Shown here piece after piece: positions 45,267 through 56,329 of a DNA stretch of 64,000 nucleotides (positions within the stretch are counted from its first letter, which is position 1; every line of letters begins with the position of its first letter). Origin of the DNA: Phaseolus vulgaris (taxonomy: Eukaryota; Streptophyta; Magnoliopsida; Fabales; Fabaceae). A model generated the notes under the pieces. That model worked only from the letters and a program-made list of their open reading frames with translations. It was not told the DNA's origin and did no database searches. Where the stretch lies: assembly GCF_000499845.2 (NCBI RefSeq), contig NC_023756.2, positions 32,797,406 through 32,861,405 on the forward strand, read 5' to 3'. The position numbers were made by a program, and so were the translations under genes.

Positions 45267-47804
45267 TTATTCCCGTGCAGCTTCGAACCCAGCAGCCAGA
45301 ATTTGAGCAGAGTTTAGCTTGAGTTCTTCAATTTGCTTCTGAAGTTCCTCAATCCGCTTCTTGAGGTCTTCAGTTTGCTCTTTCAGCTCTTTATTCTGTT
45401 GCTCCAGCTCTTCAACCTGTTTTTTGAGTTGTTCGTTGGTCTCTTGAGCCTGGAGAAGGTCTTCAGTAACTTTCTTGGATTCCGCCTGTGCTTGGGCCAA
45501 TTCAGCAGCCACCTTTCCCTTCTCTTTGTTGGCCTCGACAAGATCAGCTATGGCGTCGTCCCTCGCCTTTTCCACTTGCCCAAGAAATTTCTCTCGGTCG
45601 ACTGACCTCTGCTCCAACTTTTGCACCTTGGCGACGTCAGCTTTCATGAGAGCCTCCAGGTCGACCACCCTGACGCGAAGAGGCACGATCTTGCTCTCTA
45701 GTTCGACCTTTTCTTGAGCAAGCTGGTGCACCTTATGGCGGAGATCAGTGGCCTCCTTGCGTGCCAATCTGAGCTCGGTGCTCATCGCGTCTTCTACTCG
45801 GGAGTGTTCAATCTCCGCGAGTGTCAGGTTGAAAGACAATTTCTCCACCTCGACCCTCATAGTGCTGTTTTCAGTTTTGAGGTTGAAGAGATCGTCTTGA
45901 AGCCTCCTGGTGGAGCTCTCCACAGCTCTGGTTATGATCGCCGGGATGTCTTCTGCTATGGTCTTCAGCTTAGCAGATAGAGGCTCCCACATCCTTGTGA
46001 CCTCCAAAGGAAGGTTTGCTGCTTGGAGAGGCACCAGGGGAGCCTGTTGTTGGTTCTCGTCGCCACCTTCCTTAGCAGGTTCTTCAGTAGGCGCTTGTTG
46101 GCGTGGCGACGGAATCGGGGATTCGGTGATCAGAATCGGCGAAGTATGGGCAACCTCATCCCCGATTGGTTCAACCTCTGCAGCTGAGGCGTTTGAAGGA
46201 GGACCCCCTCCAGCTGATACGTATGGCGTGGAGGCGCTCGGGGGGTCCTCCATGAAGTTTGGCTCTTGGGCCTCCACTGCAGGTGGCGCAGTGGCCAGTG
46301 GGATTGCTTGGACTGGTGAGGCAGGAGCCTGTGGAGGTGGCGATGATGGAGGAGGAGCAGGCGTCGATGGTGGTGTTGAGGTTGGAAGAGGGGGTGGAGC
46401 AGGTGGTGAAGAAGGTGCCACCCTCTTCCTCTTTGTAACGAGGCCATCCTCGGTGACCTCGTCATCCTCTTCTTCCTCCTCATGGATGACTTGAGCGGCT
46501 TTCCTTTTAGGCCTTTTAAGAACCAGTTTTTTGCGTTGGGCGGGTTCCTTAGGTGGTGATCGCCCGTGGACGATAGCCTTCTCCACCACCGAGTTGGGCA
46601 CTGTTTGCGAGCCCGTCGCCAATCCATGGTTTCGGGCGAGCGCCTTAAGTTCAGCGAGCATGCCTTTGCCCAACATGTCGTCTGCATGGAACGAAAATGC
46701 ATGGGTTAACTCAGGGAAAAAAACAAATGCATAAGGTAGTACACAGCAAAGCAGATGATATGTGCAGGAAAGATAAAATCAAAGTCTTGCGCATAACGCG
46801 CAAGACGCCCAGAAACAGCTAAACAGGAGCAGTATTAAAACAACAGTTTTTAATGTTCTAACCTATTCGAATTTCTAGCTGGTCTTCGTAGAATTCGAAG
46901 CAGATCAAGGTGGTGGTAAGGAAAGTGATGTTGGCATCCGCCACCCTCTTCCAGAAGAGACAGAGATCTCTGTCCAACGCTCCCATGCTATCAGGACTTC
47001 TGGGTCTCCTGAAGCAGCTTTTGGATTCTTTCTTCCCCTTATCCACCCAGTATAAGGGGAAGCCGTCGAGTAAGGATTCGTCCTTGTCGTTGGCGCGCAC
47101 TTGGACGAACTTCCCTTTCCAATCTTTATACGATTGCTGGAAGATAGCAAAGATGGACCTCCCAGCGATCGCGTTCAAGCTAACCCATAGGCGGTCTCCC
47201 GGGTGCTTGGCTTCAAAGAGGAATAAAAACACGTCCACCGATGCGGGCAACCCCAAATGGGCGCACATCACTTTGAACGCTCGCACAAACGCCCAGCTGT
47301 TGGGATGGAGCTGGGCGGCGGCAATGTTGAGCTCGGTTAGGAGCTCCCTTTCGAAACAGGTGAAAGGGAACTTGAGCTTCACCTTCTTGAATAAGGTTGT
47401 GTAGACGAAACAGAAGGGCCCGTCGGCACTCACCTTCTCATCAGCACAAACAGGCAGCTCGGGGGGCAGGGTAGCACTATCATCTTTTCGTCGTGCTCCT
47501 TATGAAACGATTGATGAGGTTCATCCCCCTTGGTCAGCCGCAAAACTGCTCCCGCAGTATTCACCGAAGATGTCTCCCTTAGAAGGGTCGAGTTGGCCCA
47601 GGGATACAAGGTTTTGAAGTCTGGCAAGGGAGCAGAGGCTCCTCCGGCGATGGGTGGAGTCGCCTGGGCCAGATTAGGATGGGAAGACGCAGGCCTCTCA
47701 GCCTGCGAGGATGAAGCGCCACGAACTTGTGGTGGGTCGTGTGCTTGTGAAGGGGGGTTTCGTTGCGAAGGGGGAGGATTCGGGGTGATCTTTGTACGAG
47801 TCAT
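45267..47804 (-). pseudogene. Antisense gene inside gypsy: PF04195-like domain + coiled coil, spliced
   Basis: Opposite strand to gag-pol. The likely start is MTRTKITPNPPPS at 47804 (a longer frame begins at 47870). A Pro/Ser-rich N-terminus leads to a PF04195-like domain (putative gypsy-type transposon family) with ADGPFCFVYTTLF, AAQLHPNSWAFVRAF and VFLFLFEAKHPGDRLW. At 46863 this exon meets a GT donor, and the next exon starts at 46681 after CAG, continuing in frame as DDMLGKGMLAEL. The second exon encodes a Pro-rich linker and a coiled coil of about 220 residues (LEQQNKELKEQTEDLKKRIE), stopping at 45267. One break: the N-terminal part (to 47430) and the domain are in different frames, switching near the six-G run at 47461-47466. 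It could be a nuclear or nucleic-acid-linked accessory protein. Function unknown. Confidence 0.78.
46682..46862 (-). other. Predicted 181-bp intron of the antisense gene
   Basis: On the minus strand the donor reads AATAG|GTTAGAAC and the acceptor TTCCATGCAG|ACGAC. The interval is AT-rich near the donor (TTAAAAACTG). Splicing is phase 1: the leftover G joins AC to give Asp, followed by Asp and the Met that opens the second ORF. Without splicing the first exon ends at a TAG at 46858-46860. Confidence 0.75.
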
Positions 47805-48390
47805 TGTTGCAGCTGCAAAGGAAGAAGAAAAGGAAAAATGATCAGGGGTTACAGAGGCTGACTCGATCATAACAGGAAGGGGAAAAACGAACGAACGTAA
47901 GTTCGTTGTGATGATTGACGAAGCCCTAAGTTACGTAGAAGGAGAAATGGAAAAAGCAACCCACAGCGTATGCACCAGGCAGTTACAGGATGATGCGAAT
48001 CGGTGAAAATGCAAGAAAAACCAGCAGATGAAGGAAAGTAGGTACCTTTTTATGATCAGGAAGACGTTGAAGGTTGATGGTGATTCGGAATGCTGGAGAG
48101 CGCTGAGAGTTTTTCGCAGAAGAAAGTTAGAGCGTTCGTGAATGCGAGGGAAAGTGATGGAACAGTGTTGAGTGAAAATGGGTTTAAGAGTTTTTTCGAA
48201 ATGGGTTTGGGAAGCGCAAACGGTAACTGAAGATAACCGTTGATGAAGCCACGTGTCGCGTGATGGACGAAGGGGTTTGATGGAGCGTCAGAGCAGCAGG
48301 AAGTACAACCGCTTGGAATTCTGCGTCAACGCCACGTAGACCAGTGTTGGCGTGGCTTTTTCAGTCTTTTCGCTAGACAAGTCTTCGCTT
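47805..48390. other. Gypsy region upstream of the antisense gene, before PPT
   Basis: No sense ORF. This would hold the promoter and leader of the antisense gene. No clear TATA box on the minus strand. The extended antisense frame from 47870 falls partly here. Confidence 0.4.
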
Positions 48391-48406
48391 AAGACTGGGG
48401 GGCTTG
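48391..48406 (+). other. Polypurine tract of the gypsy element
   Basis: AAGACTGGGGGGCTTG immediately precedes the 3' LTR start TGTACCGCC, the expected plus-strand priming site. Confidence 0.85.
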
Positions 48407-49202
48407 TGTACCGCCCTGGAAGTCGGAAGTGATGACGTGGCATCCAGCTACAGTATAGGCGTGTTGACAAGGCGCCAGGTTGGCAGAAGGGAAGGAAGTC
48501 GGGGGGCTCGTGAAGTTGCCAGTTATTAAGTTGGCGTGTTCCAATCTCCAGCTTACCAGAATCGGCGATCACCAGGTTAAAGACGAAGTCGCCAGATGTA
48601 GATTCAGACGACCTAGTCATTGGAGATCGCCAGAGCGAGCACATCGTCGAAGATGAAGGAGAAGCAGATTATGAAGGCGGCCGGCGAGACCACAGGGAAG
48701 GTGTATGAAGGCCCCTAACTCGCCAGTTCCAGTAGAGATCGCACTCCCGAGTTAGCTATGCACTGGGCAGTACCATGCATAAGTAACTTAGCCAAAATGA
48801 GAGTAGAAGCAGCGCCAAGTCAAGAAGCCTCCAGATGATGGCACGTGTACAGTTGGATGCGAGCCACGTGTCCAAGTCTGTAACTGCCAGGAGAGAGAAA
48901 GTTACCAGGTATATAAGAGTTCTTAACGAACTTTCTGAGGTACGCACGTTCAGATTATACTCTTTACGCTTGCGAGTTATAGAGCTTACTGTGAGAGAGG
49001 ATTTGCACGGTTCTTGTTCTCTTAGTATTTGGTGATACCGTCACTGACTTGGGCGTTGGAGTGCGATCAGCCGCAGCGGCGCCGCTCTGTTTCTTTGCAG
49101 GTTCTTGAGGTGGATCTCGAAGAGGAACGGAGGTTCGAAGCGGTGCACACGTCGATCCTTGGACGATGCAGTTTCCAGCGTTCCGGTCAACAGGCAGGAT
49201 CA
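48407..49202 (+). repeat. 3' LTR of the gypsy element
   Basis: 796 bp, TG...CA, about 99% like the 5' LTR by eye. Followed by the TSD copy GATTA. Confidence 0.96.
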
Positions 49203-49207
49203 GATTA

Positions 49208-50300
49208 CATATGAAATATGTTATATACTAACTAATTTAATTATTGCTTTCTTAATGAGTAGTAGGAACCTAAGACAAAACTACATGTGGAAAAGAATAA
49301 AACATTCTCCATTGATGATCCTGTGGCAACTTTGTTGGAAGTTGCTACGACTTTAGATACAATAGTCGTAGAGGTTTCATGGGATGTCAATGTTTTTGGC
49401 AAGAATAGTGATGTACCATTGTACTTTCATTTGTTTTATTTTTGGACCTTGCATCCGGAAATCAGGAGATTAACATAACAATTCTTCAATTATGGATGAT
49501 GTAAGTTCAATTATTAAAATATTTATACTCTTTATTTATTATATATATTACTAATAACTTATTGAAATTTAGGTATACTTGGGGATTATCTTGCAATGAA
49601 GGGAAACAAGATATGTATGGGTTTTTAGATCCTGAACTCATTCAATCATTGGGTAACAAAAATTCAAAAACACAAACTTACATCACCACTGCCTTAAAGA
49701 ATAGAGGAAAACAAATTTATATTGCTCTATATATCCATGAGTAAGCCCATATTCATTAAATACGTTATACTAAATTATTGACATAAGAGAGACTAACTAA
49801 TTTTCTATGTAGGCCTCATTGGCAACCATTGATCATATTTGTTCAAGATCATATCGTTGCATGTTTTTCTCATTGCATAAGAAACCTCCTAATTGTTTTA
49901 AACACATTATAGATAGGATAGAAAATTTCATTTAACATCTATTATTACTTATACATTGCATAATATTATGTGTTCTAACATGAAATCTTATTATTTTAGT
50001 GCTTATTATGGATATAACATGTTGAGTGGGAGGGAAAGTGCAAATGCAAAAAAGCTTACTTGGATGCACCTTAAGGTATTTAAAGTATATTTTTTCACTC
50101 ACTTCAATATGTGTCCTTCATTCATTTAATAACATTTACTTTGACTTGTAGTGCAATAAGCAATCTGGAAATTATGAGTGTGGTTACTATGTGATGCAAT
50201 GGATGTCAACTATTTTGCGAGTTGGAATTGATAGAGGTTGGGATTATGTAATACATCAATACACAAAGACATTAAAATTTGGTGTTTATTATTCATGACT
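49208..50300 (+). pseudogene. CACTA element remnant with ULP1-like protease exons
   Basis: Plus strand. A coding-like stretch, DDPVATLLEVATTLDTIVVEV (49315 on), leads to a GT donor in GATGATGTAAGT (about 49501). A second exon-like piece gives FLDPELIQSLGNKNSKTQTY (49622 on) and a third reads GNYECGYYVMQWMSTILRVGI (50168 on). The C-G-Y-Y-V-M piece has the cysteine nucleophile of ULP1/SUMO-protease-like domains carried by plant CACTA elements. Stops separate the pieces. Together with 36135-36939 it forms one CACTA region split by the gypsy element. Confidence 0.65.
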
Positions 50301-52196
50301 AATTTTAAAAAATTTCAAATGCCACAGTTTTTCAATAACCCACAACCGCTAAATTCAAAAGCACTCGAATATGTTAAGATAACATGTTCAAAATATTTTG
50401 TAATCACGTAAATTACCTTAAGATAGATGAATGATTAAAATGACATTATAAGTTTTTTTTTTTTGAACTTTTTCATATACAATTACTTGTATTAAATTAT
50501 GATGTTATATATACTTATTTAGTTGATATATATCTTTTTAGACTTTCTATAGTCATATAAACTCATTGTGTTTTGGGATTTAAAGTGAGTGTTTTGTTAA
50601 AAAAATGAAAATAGAAAAAAAAATACTATTATAGTAGATATGTTTTCATTAAAATATTACTTAACTTCTATTTATTGCTTCATTGGTGAAAACAATAATT
50701 TCAATGTGCTTTACTTATTTTAACTCTTTAATGGTAATAATCTTATGCTTGATGCATAGTTCCTTTAACAAAAGCTTCTATTTGAAGTACTTATATAGAA
50801 TTTTTAGTCATATAGTTCGGTGAACACAATTTCATTTTTAGTACTTTGTCATTAGGTTACACCATTTGACCTACATTGAGTCTTTTTCAATTACTCTAAT
50901 TGTTCATCTTTTAAAAGATTGTATAAGTTAATTTTGTATTAAAATGTGTTGTTAACAGAAGAACTTAGATGATCTATGTTTACTAATGATGTCTTTCAAC
51001 AAATTCATATTCAGAAGGATATTAACCAGTTTGTCAATTGAAAAATTAAGGAAGACACATTTAAGCCAACTTAAATGCTAACATTACTTTTCCAATAAAT
51101 TTATAGTATATTTATTTAATAATTCTTCAGTTTTATAATAAAAGAAAGAATTTGAGACTTGGACTTTCATAAACCAAATTTGAGGTTGGATCATGTCTTG
51201 AGAAGAAGAAGAGATTAATGCTCTCGATCTTACACAAGACGATATGAGGACTCAACGATGGGTTGAAGTAAATGGTGGCAAAAGTAAATGAAAAAATTAT
51301 GGAGTTGAACAACTTGTTGGAATTATAGAGGTGGGAATGATAAACTCAAGTAATAAGCATCCAGTCCCTCGTATGATACTAAAGACATTAACCAACCTAG
51401 GCAATGACTTTCAATAAGTGAAGAGCAGATTTGTTTCATAAAGGAAACTACTGACCAATTATGTTAAGATTTTGGACAAACAAAGGAGACAAATGATGAC
51501 CAACTGACTAATAAAATTTGAATAATTTTATAATCTTTATTTTGTGGAGTTATATAGTTCCTCAACTTTTATGTATAAACTATTCTTAAATAGTACTCGT
51601 TCAACCCAGACCAACAAAATCAATATGTAATCTACTAACAACAAGAAGACCTCAAATAATCCCAAAATGATTAACAAGAAAAAAAATTCATAACAATTAA
51701 AGTCCTCTTATGATTATTGAAATTATAGAAACACTATTTAGGATTTTTATTTAAGATTTATATATAGTTATAGGTTGGTATTTATATTTTAGTTTTATTT
51801 CACATATATTTGGTTTCTATATTTTTGGTGTTATATGTTTATAATATAATTAAGGCTTATGATATTTGATTGAAAAACTTGATATTTTGGGTTTATGATA
51901 TAATAGATGTCTTTCCTTTGCACTCATATTTATTTCGTATGTGATATAATGATTGATTATAATGATTTTGAGACTTTAAACATATTATCATATATTATGG
52001 TATCTTAATAATTGTTGTTTCTGTAGGGATATTTGTGGGTTTTCAGATTCAATGTGGGTTTTATGATTTATGAATGTAAGCATAAACTTGGGATAAATCC
52101 AATACTGAGGGTAATCATTATTTAAGAAAAATAGATTATTGTGGGTATTTCTGTTGGTAAATTCAACAACAATGTTTTTGTAAACACTAACAATAC
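50301..52196. other. AT-rich, no gene recognised
   Basis: No start-to-stop frame above about 75 codons with recognisable content. No terminal repeat found. It may contain the lost right end of the CACTA element. Confidence 0.45.
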
Positions 52197-53039
52197 TACT
52201 ACAAAAATGCATTTAGACAACAGTTTTTAAATCCTTATAGCAACAGTTTTAGAATCATAATTTATGGGCATGTGGTCTATAATTTTAAATTATAGATGGT
52301 GACTAAACAACCATAGTCTATAATACAATTATAGGCGACATTTATTAATAGAATCACTGCCTATATTGTAAGTGAAACAAAAACATAGAAGACTCAAAAG
52401 AGGGTATATGTGACGGTTATGGACAAAATCGTCGTCTATACCCTTTTTTGAGTCTTCTATAGTTAACTGCATGGAGCCATCATAGACTACGATTATATCT
52501 AAAACTGTAGTCTATGATCCATTATAGGCAACAATTATGTCCTTAACGCTGCTTATAGTGTCTCATAAACTACGATTTTTGTTATAATTGTAAATGGGTT
52601 ATTTTTTAATTCAGTTTGTTTAATGTGTACTTTCTCCTCTCAATTAACTTGTTCATTTTAAAAGCTCAGCCAGATAACCAGATTCACATTTATTCAAACT
52701 ATATATATATATATATATATATTGATAAATCATTTACATCTATCAATATATATTCTTACTTACTCATATCAATTTGGCTAATTTCTTATATATTAAAAGC
52801 ATGTAATATAATATAACACTTAAGAAGATATAAACTTATTCATCATCTATCTTAGAGTGTTATAGAACCTAATGAAATATGTATCCCAAAAATTCCTCAC
52901 ATAGTCCAGATAGTGGTTCAACGTCCATAAAATATTGCAATACAGAATAACTTGAAATTAGTGTTTAAAGTACTTATAATTTATTATAAACAATAATTTA
53001 AATATCATTATCGTTTCTCAACCTTTGTTAATGCCAAAT

Positions 53040-53110
53040 GTTATAATGGTAGTCATCCATTGCATAACATAGTAGCCACACTCATACCCCTTAGTTGTTT
53101 ATTACACTAC
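53040..53110 (-). pseudogene. ULP1-like exon remnant (minus strand)
   Basis: The minus strand reads KGYECGYYVMQWMTTI, the same CGYYVMQWM motif as in the plus-strand copy near 50180, with about 80% agreement by eye. Truncated and isolated. Confidence 0.65.
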
Positions 53111-53182
53111 AATTCAATAATTAAATGTTAATATTGATATTTTGAAAAACAATGAAGAGAGGAAGACAAAAAAATTAGTTAA

Positions 53183-53978
53183 TGATCCTGCCTGTTGACC
53201 AGAACGCTGGAAACTGCCTCGTCAAAGGATCGACGTGTGCACCGCTTCGAACCTTCGTTCCTCTCCGAGATCCACCTCAAGAACCTGCAAAGAAACAGAG
53301 CGGCGCCGCTGCGGCCGATCGCACTCCAACGCCCAAGTCAGTGACGGTATCACCAAATACTAAGAGAACAAGAACCGTGCAAATCCTCTCTCACAGTAAG
53401 CTCTATAACTCGCAAGCGTAAAGAGTATAATCTGAACGTGCGTACCTCAGAAAGTTCGTTAAGAACTCTTATATACCTGGTAACTTTCTCTCTCCTGGCA
53501 GTTACAGACTTGGACACGTGGCTCGCATCCAACTGTACACGTGCCATCATCTGGAGGCTCCTTGACTTGGCGCTGCTTCTACTCTCATTCTGGCTAAGTT
53601 ACTTATGCATGGTACTGCCCAGTGCATAGCTAACTTGGGAGTGCGATCTCTACTGGAACTGGCGAGTTAGGGGCCTTCATACACCTTCCCTATGGTCTCG
53701 CCGGCCGCCTTCATAATCTGTTTCTCCTTCATCTTCGGCGATGTGCCCGCTCTGGCGATCTCCAATGACTAGGTCGTCTGAATCTACATCTGGCGACTTC
53801 GTCTTTAACCTGGTGATCGCCGATTCTGGTAAGCTGGAGATCGGAACACGCCAACTTAATAACTGGCGACTTCACGAGCCCCCCGACTTCCTTCCCTTCT
53901 GCCAACCTGGCGCCTTGTCAACACGCCTATACTGTAGCTGGATGCCACGTCATCACTTCCGACTTCCAGGGCGGTACA
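53183..53978 (-). mobile_element. Solo LTR of the gypsy family, TSD GTTAA
   Basis: The reverse complement of the 796-bp LTR at 36940 and 48407, with TG...CA ends, flanked by GTTAA (53178-53182 and 53979-53983). It differs from those LTRs at several sites (for example CCTCGTCAAAGG near 53217), so it is an older or separate insertion. The internal region was removed by LTR recombination. Confidence 0.95.
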
Positions 53979-54743
53979 GTTAATAAAAATTACAAACCTT
54001 TAGGATCAACCATTTATGAAACTTTGAACTGTGATGATCTCTTAGTATGCTATATCTATGGTATGAGCTAATTAATAAGAAAACTTGTTAGGAGACATTT
54101 AAGTATTATACACAAGTAAGTTGATAATGTAATTATTCGTCCACTATTTGCTTGAGATATGTGGGTGACTTCTTATGCAATGAGCAGAACCACACAATAG
54201 TGTTATCATTTACAAATGGCATAAGTAACTTTCAGTGAACCCTTCATCGTCCATGAAAACAATTAGTAAAACTTTATGACATGAAATACTAATAATTGAC
54301 GACTTATTAAGTGAGCTTACTCATTAATATAAGGGGAAATATATATTTGTTTTCTCCCTATATGAAGAGAGTTGGTGATAGATGTTTGGGAAAATATTTC
54401 AACAATTCATACTCCTTCTTATATAATATGCAATCATTACGACATGCATGTATCTTTTATACTTCATACCCATCAGACAAGGAATCTTTTTGACCTCATA
54501 ATTACAATTAGATAGAGTATTTTCCTCTGGAAGCATTTTCTTCAACAACAAAAGCAATTATATGAAGCTTTTATCTATCCATCCATTTATTGCCTTCAAA
54601 TTCATCAATCTTAACATCACCGACAATCGTGTGAAGTTAGTTGATCCAAGATACAATGAAGTCTCCACATTGGTTTACATACTTCCGTAATCATGTGCTT
54701 CTGCAAAAGACTTAGCTTCAACATCATGAATTATGTCATCTGA

Positions 54744-55016
54744 TCAATCATCATCCACAATATCATCCATGGTGAACTGAACATATTCTTGGGATACAGA
54801 CACACTTGATAAATGTAATAATTCACCATGCAATGTCCAAGTTGTATAAGATCGTAGAAACTCATCATATAGAAGGTGCTCTCTGATTTTGTTAACATCC
54901 AATTTTCTCTCGTTCAAACAATTATTGCACGAACACCTAAACTTTACTCCATCACCACTACTGTTGGCATTACGTTGCAAAATTTGAATAAGTTCTTCCT
55001 CTTTAACACTCATCAC
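54744..55016 (-). pseudogene. CACTA transposase-associated domain fragment
   Basis: A 90-codon frame: SVKEEELIQILQRN, then FRCSCNNCLN, then VNKIREHLLYDEFLRSY and TTWTLHGE. This is the N-terminal zinc-like domain of plant En/Spm transposases (PF13963 pattern C-x-C-x2-C...HL...GF...Y..W..HGE). The following transposase core is absent. A GT splice signal could follow but the downstream exon is lost. Confidence 0.75.
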
Positions 55017-55604
55017 TTATGTGGCTTAATTAATCCAATCTCGATCCATATGTATGTTATGTAAATATATAACAATATAAAATAAAATAAAAAAACATTA
55101 CTAACCTGGTGGTGGTGCGGGAGGGGAATGCAAGGCGCAGAGGAGACCAAAACGCAGTGGAGAAGTCCTAAAAATGTAAGCCGAGGAAGGAACCAATATG
55201 GAAGAGCAATGGAAAAAAGGAAAATGCGACAAGCGATAGTGCAGAGAAAAAGGAAACGCGAGAAAGAGAACAAAAATGAACACGTAATTAGGCACGCACT
55301 GCCCAACAAGATTAAAATAAACTGCACATATACAACGATTTACCTAATAACTGTAGTCTGTCAAAATTTGAACAATAGAGTATGTTTTGTCAAAAATTGT
55401 AGTCTATATCAAGCTTATAGACTACGGTTCATATGAACAAACGTAGTTTATGCTCAAAATTTAATCAATAGATTGTGATTTCACCTTGAAACATAGCCTA
55501 TATGATCATGTTAAGTTTAAAATTATCATCGTGTTTTATTAGACGACACTTCCACTTGAACTGACGTATAAAAATATGTATTTAAATACTATTTTTCACT
55601 GAAT

Positions 55605-55680
55605 AAGGAGAGACAGGGACTCGAAGCCAAGTCCCTTGATATATGTCCATAGAAGCTTTAACCATTACACCAGTCAAGTT
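55605..55680 (-). ncRNA. tRNA-like sequence, possible SINE head
   Basis: The minus strand reads CTGGTGTAATGGTTAAAGC (box A like) and, 35 bp on, GGCTTCGAGTCCC (box B like), then CTGTCTCTCC. Folding to a full cloverleaf is poor, so I see it as a tRNA-derived SINE or relic, not a working tRNA. Confidence 0.4.
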
Positions 55681-55689
55681 TTGTTGTCA

Positions 55690-56329
55690 TGTTATGATTA
55701 TTATTATATTTATAAGTATGATTATCAATATTAATATTATTAATATTATTAAATATTATTAAATATTATTAATATTATTAAATATTATTAATATTATTAA
55801 TATTATTAAAATTATTAATATTATTAATATTATTAATATTATTAAAATTATTAATATTATTAATATTATTAATATTATTAATATTATTAATATTATTTAT
55901 TATATTATTAATATTATTAATATTATTAATATTATTAATATTATTAATATTATTAATATTATTAATATTATTAATATTATTAATATTATTAATATTATTA
56001 AATATTATTAATATTATTAAATATTATTAATATTATTAAATATTATTAATATTATTAAATATTATTAATATTATTAATATTATTAAATATTATTAAATAT
56101 TATTAAATATTATTAAATATTATTAATATTATTAAATATTATTAAATATTATTAATATTATTAAATATTATTAATATTATTAAATATTATTAATATTATT
56201 TAATATTATTAAATATTATTAATATTATTAAATATTATTAATATTATTAAATATTATTAATATTATTAAATATTATTAATATTATTAAATATTATTAAAT
56301 ATTATTAATATTATTAAATATTATTAATA
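55690..56329. repeat. ATT-rich simple array, left part
   Basis: About 640 bp of ATT/AATATT repeats (ATTATTAAT and ATTATTAAAT units). Interrupted at 56330 by a Helitron and continued at 58463. Confidence 0.9.

Larger units (their letters stand above)
36940..49202 (+). mobile_element. Complete Tat-lineage Ty3/gypsy retrotransposon, TSD GATTA
   Basis: The LTRs of 795 and 796 bp start TGTACCGCCC and end CAGGATCA. The 5-bp flanks GATTA (36935-36939 and 49203-49207) are identical. Internal order: leader, gag (broken), a long pol ORF (protease, RT, RNase H, second archaeal-type RNase H, integrase), tandem arrays, a reverse-strand gene, PPT, LTR. The second RNase H and the extra antisense gene are typical of the plant Tat clade. 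The two LTRs differ at only about eight positions by eye, so insertion was recent. Confidence 0.97.
52197..55545 (-). mobile_element. CACTA-like element, degenerate, interrupted by a solo LTR
   Basis: The left edge TACTACTACAAAAATGC resembles a decayed CACTACTACAAAA end. Near both edges the motif TAGACTACGGTT / AACTGTAGTCTA recurs in both orientations, as subterminal repeats do. Inside, on the minus strand, a transposase-associated domain (55016-54744) and an ULP1-like exon (about 53100-53040) lie in the order expected of a CACTA transposase region. The right terminus is not resolved and no TSD was read. A (TA)n run is at 52700-52722. Confidence 0.6.

Noticed and set aside
45910..46494. Plus-strand Gly-rich frame of 194 aa
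   Set aside because: Complement of the Pro-rich linker of the antisense gene. Composition is explained by that.
55605..55680. Functional tRNA gene
   Set aside because: Acceptor and anticodon stems do not pair well by eye. Only the two promoter-like boxes are convincing.
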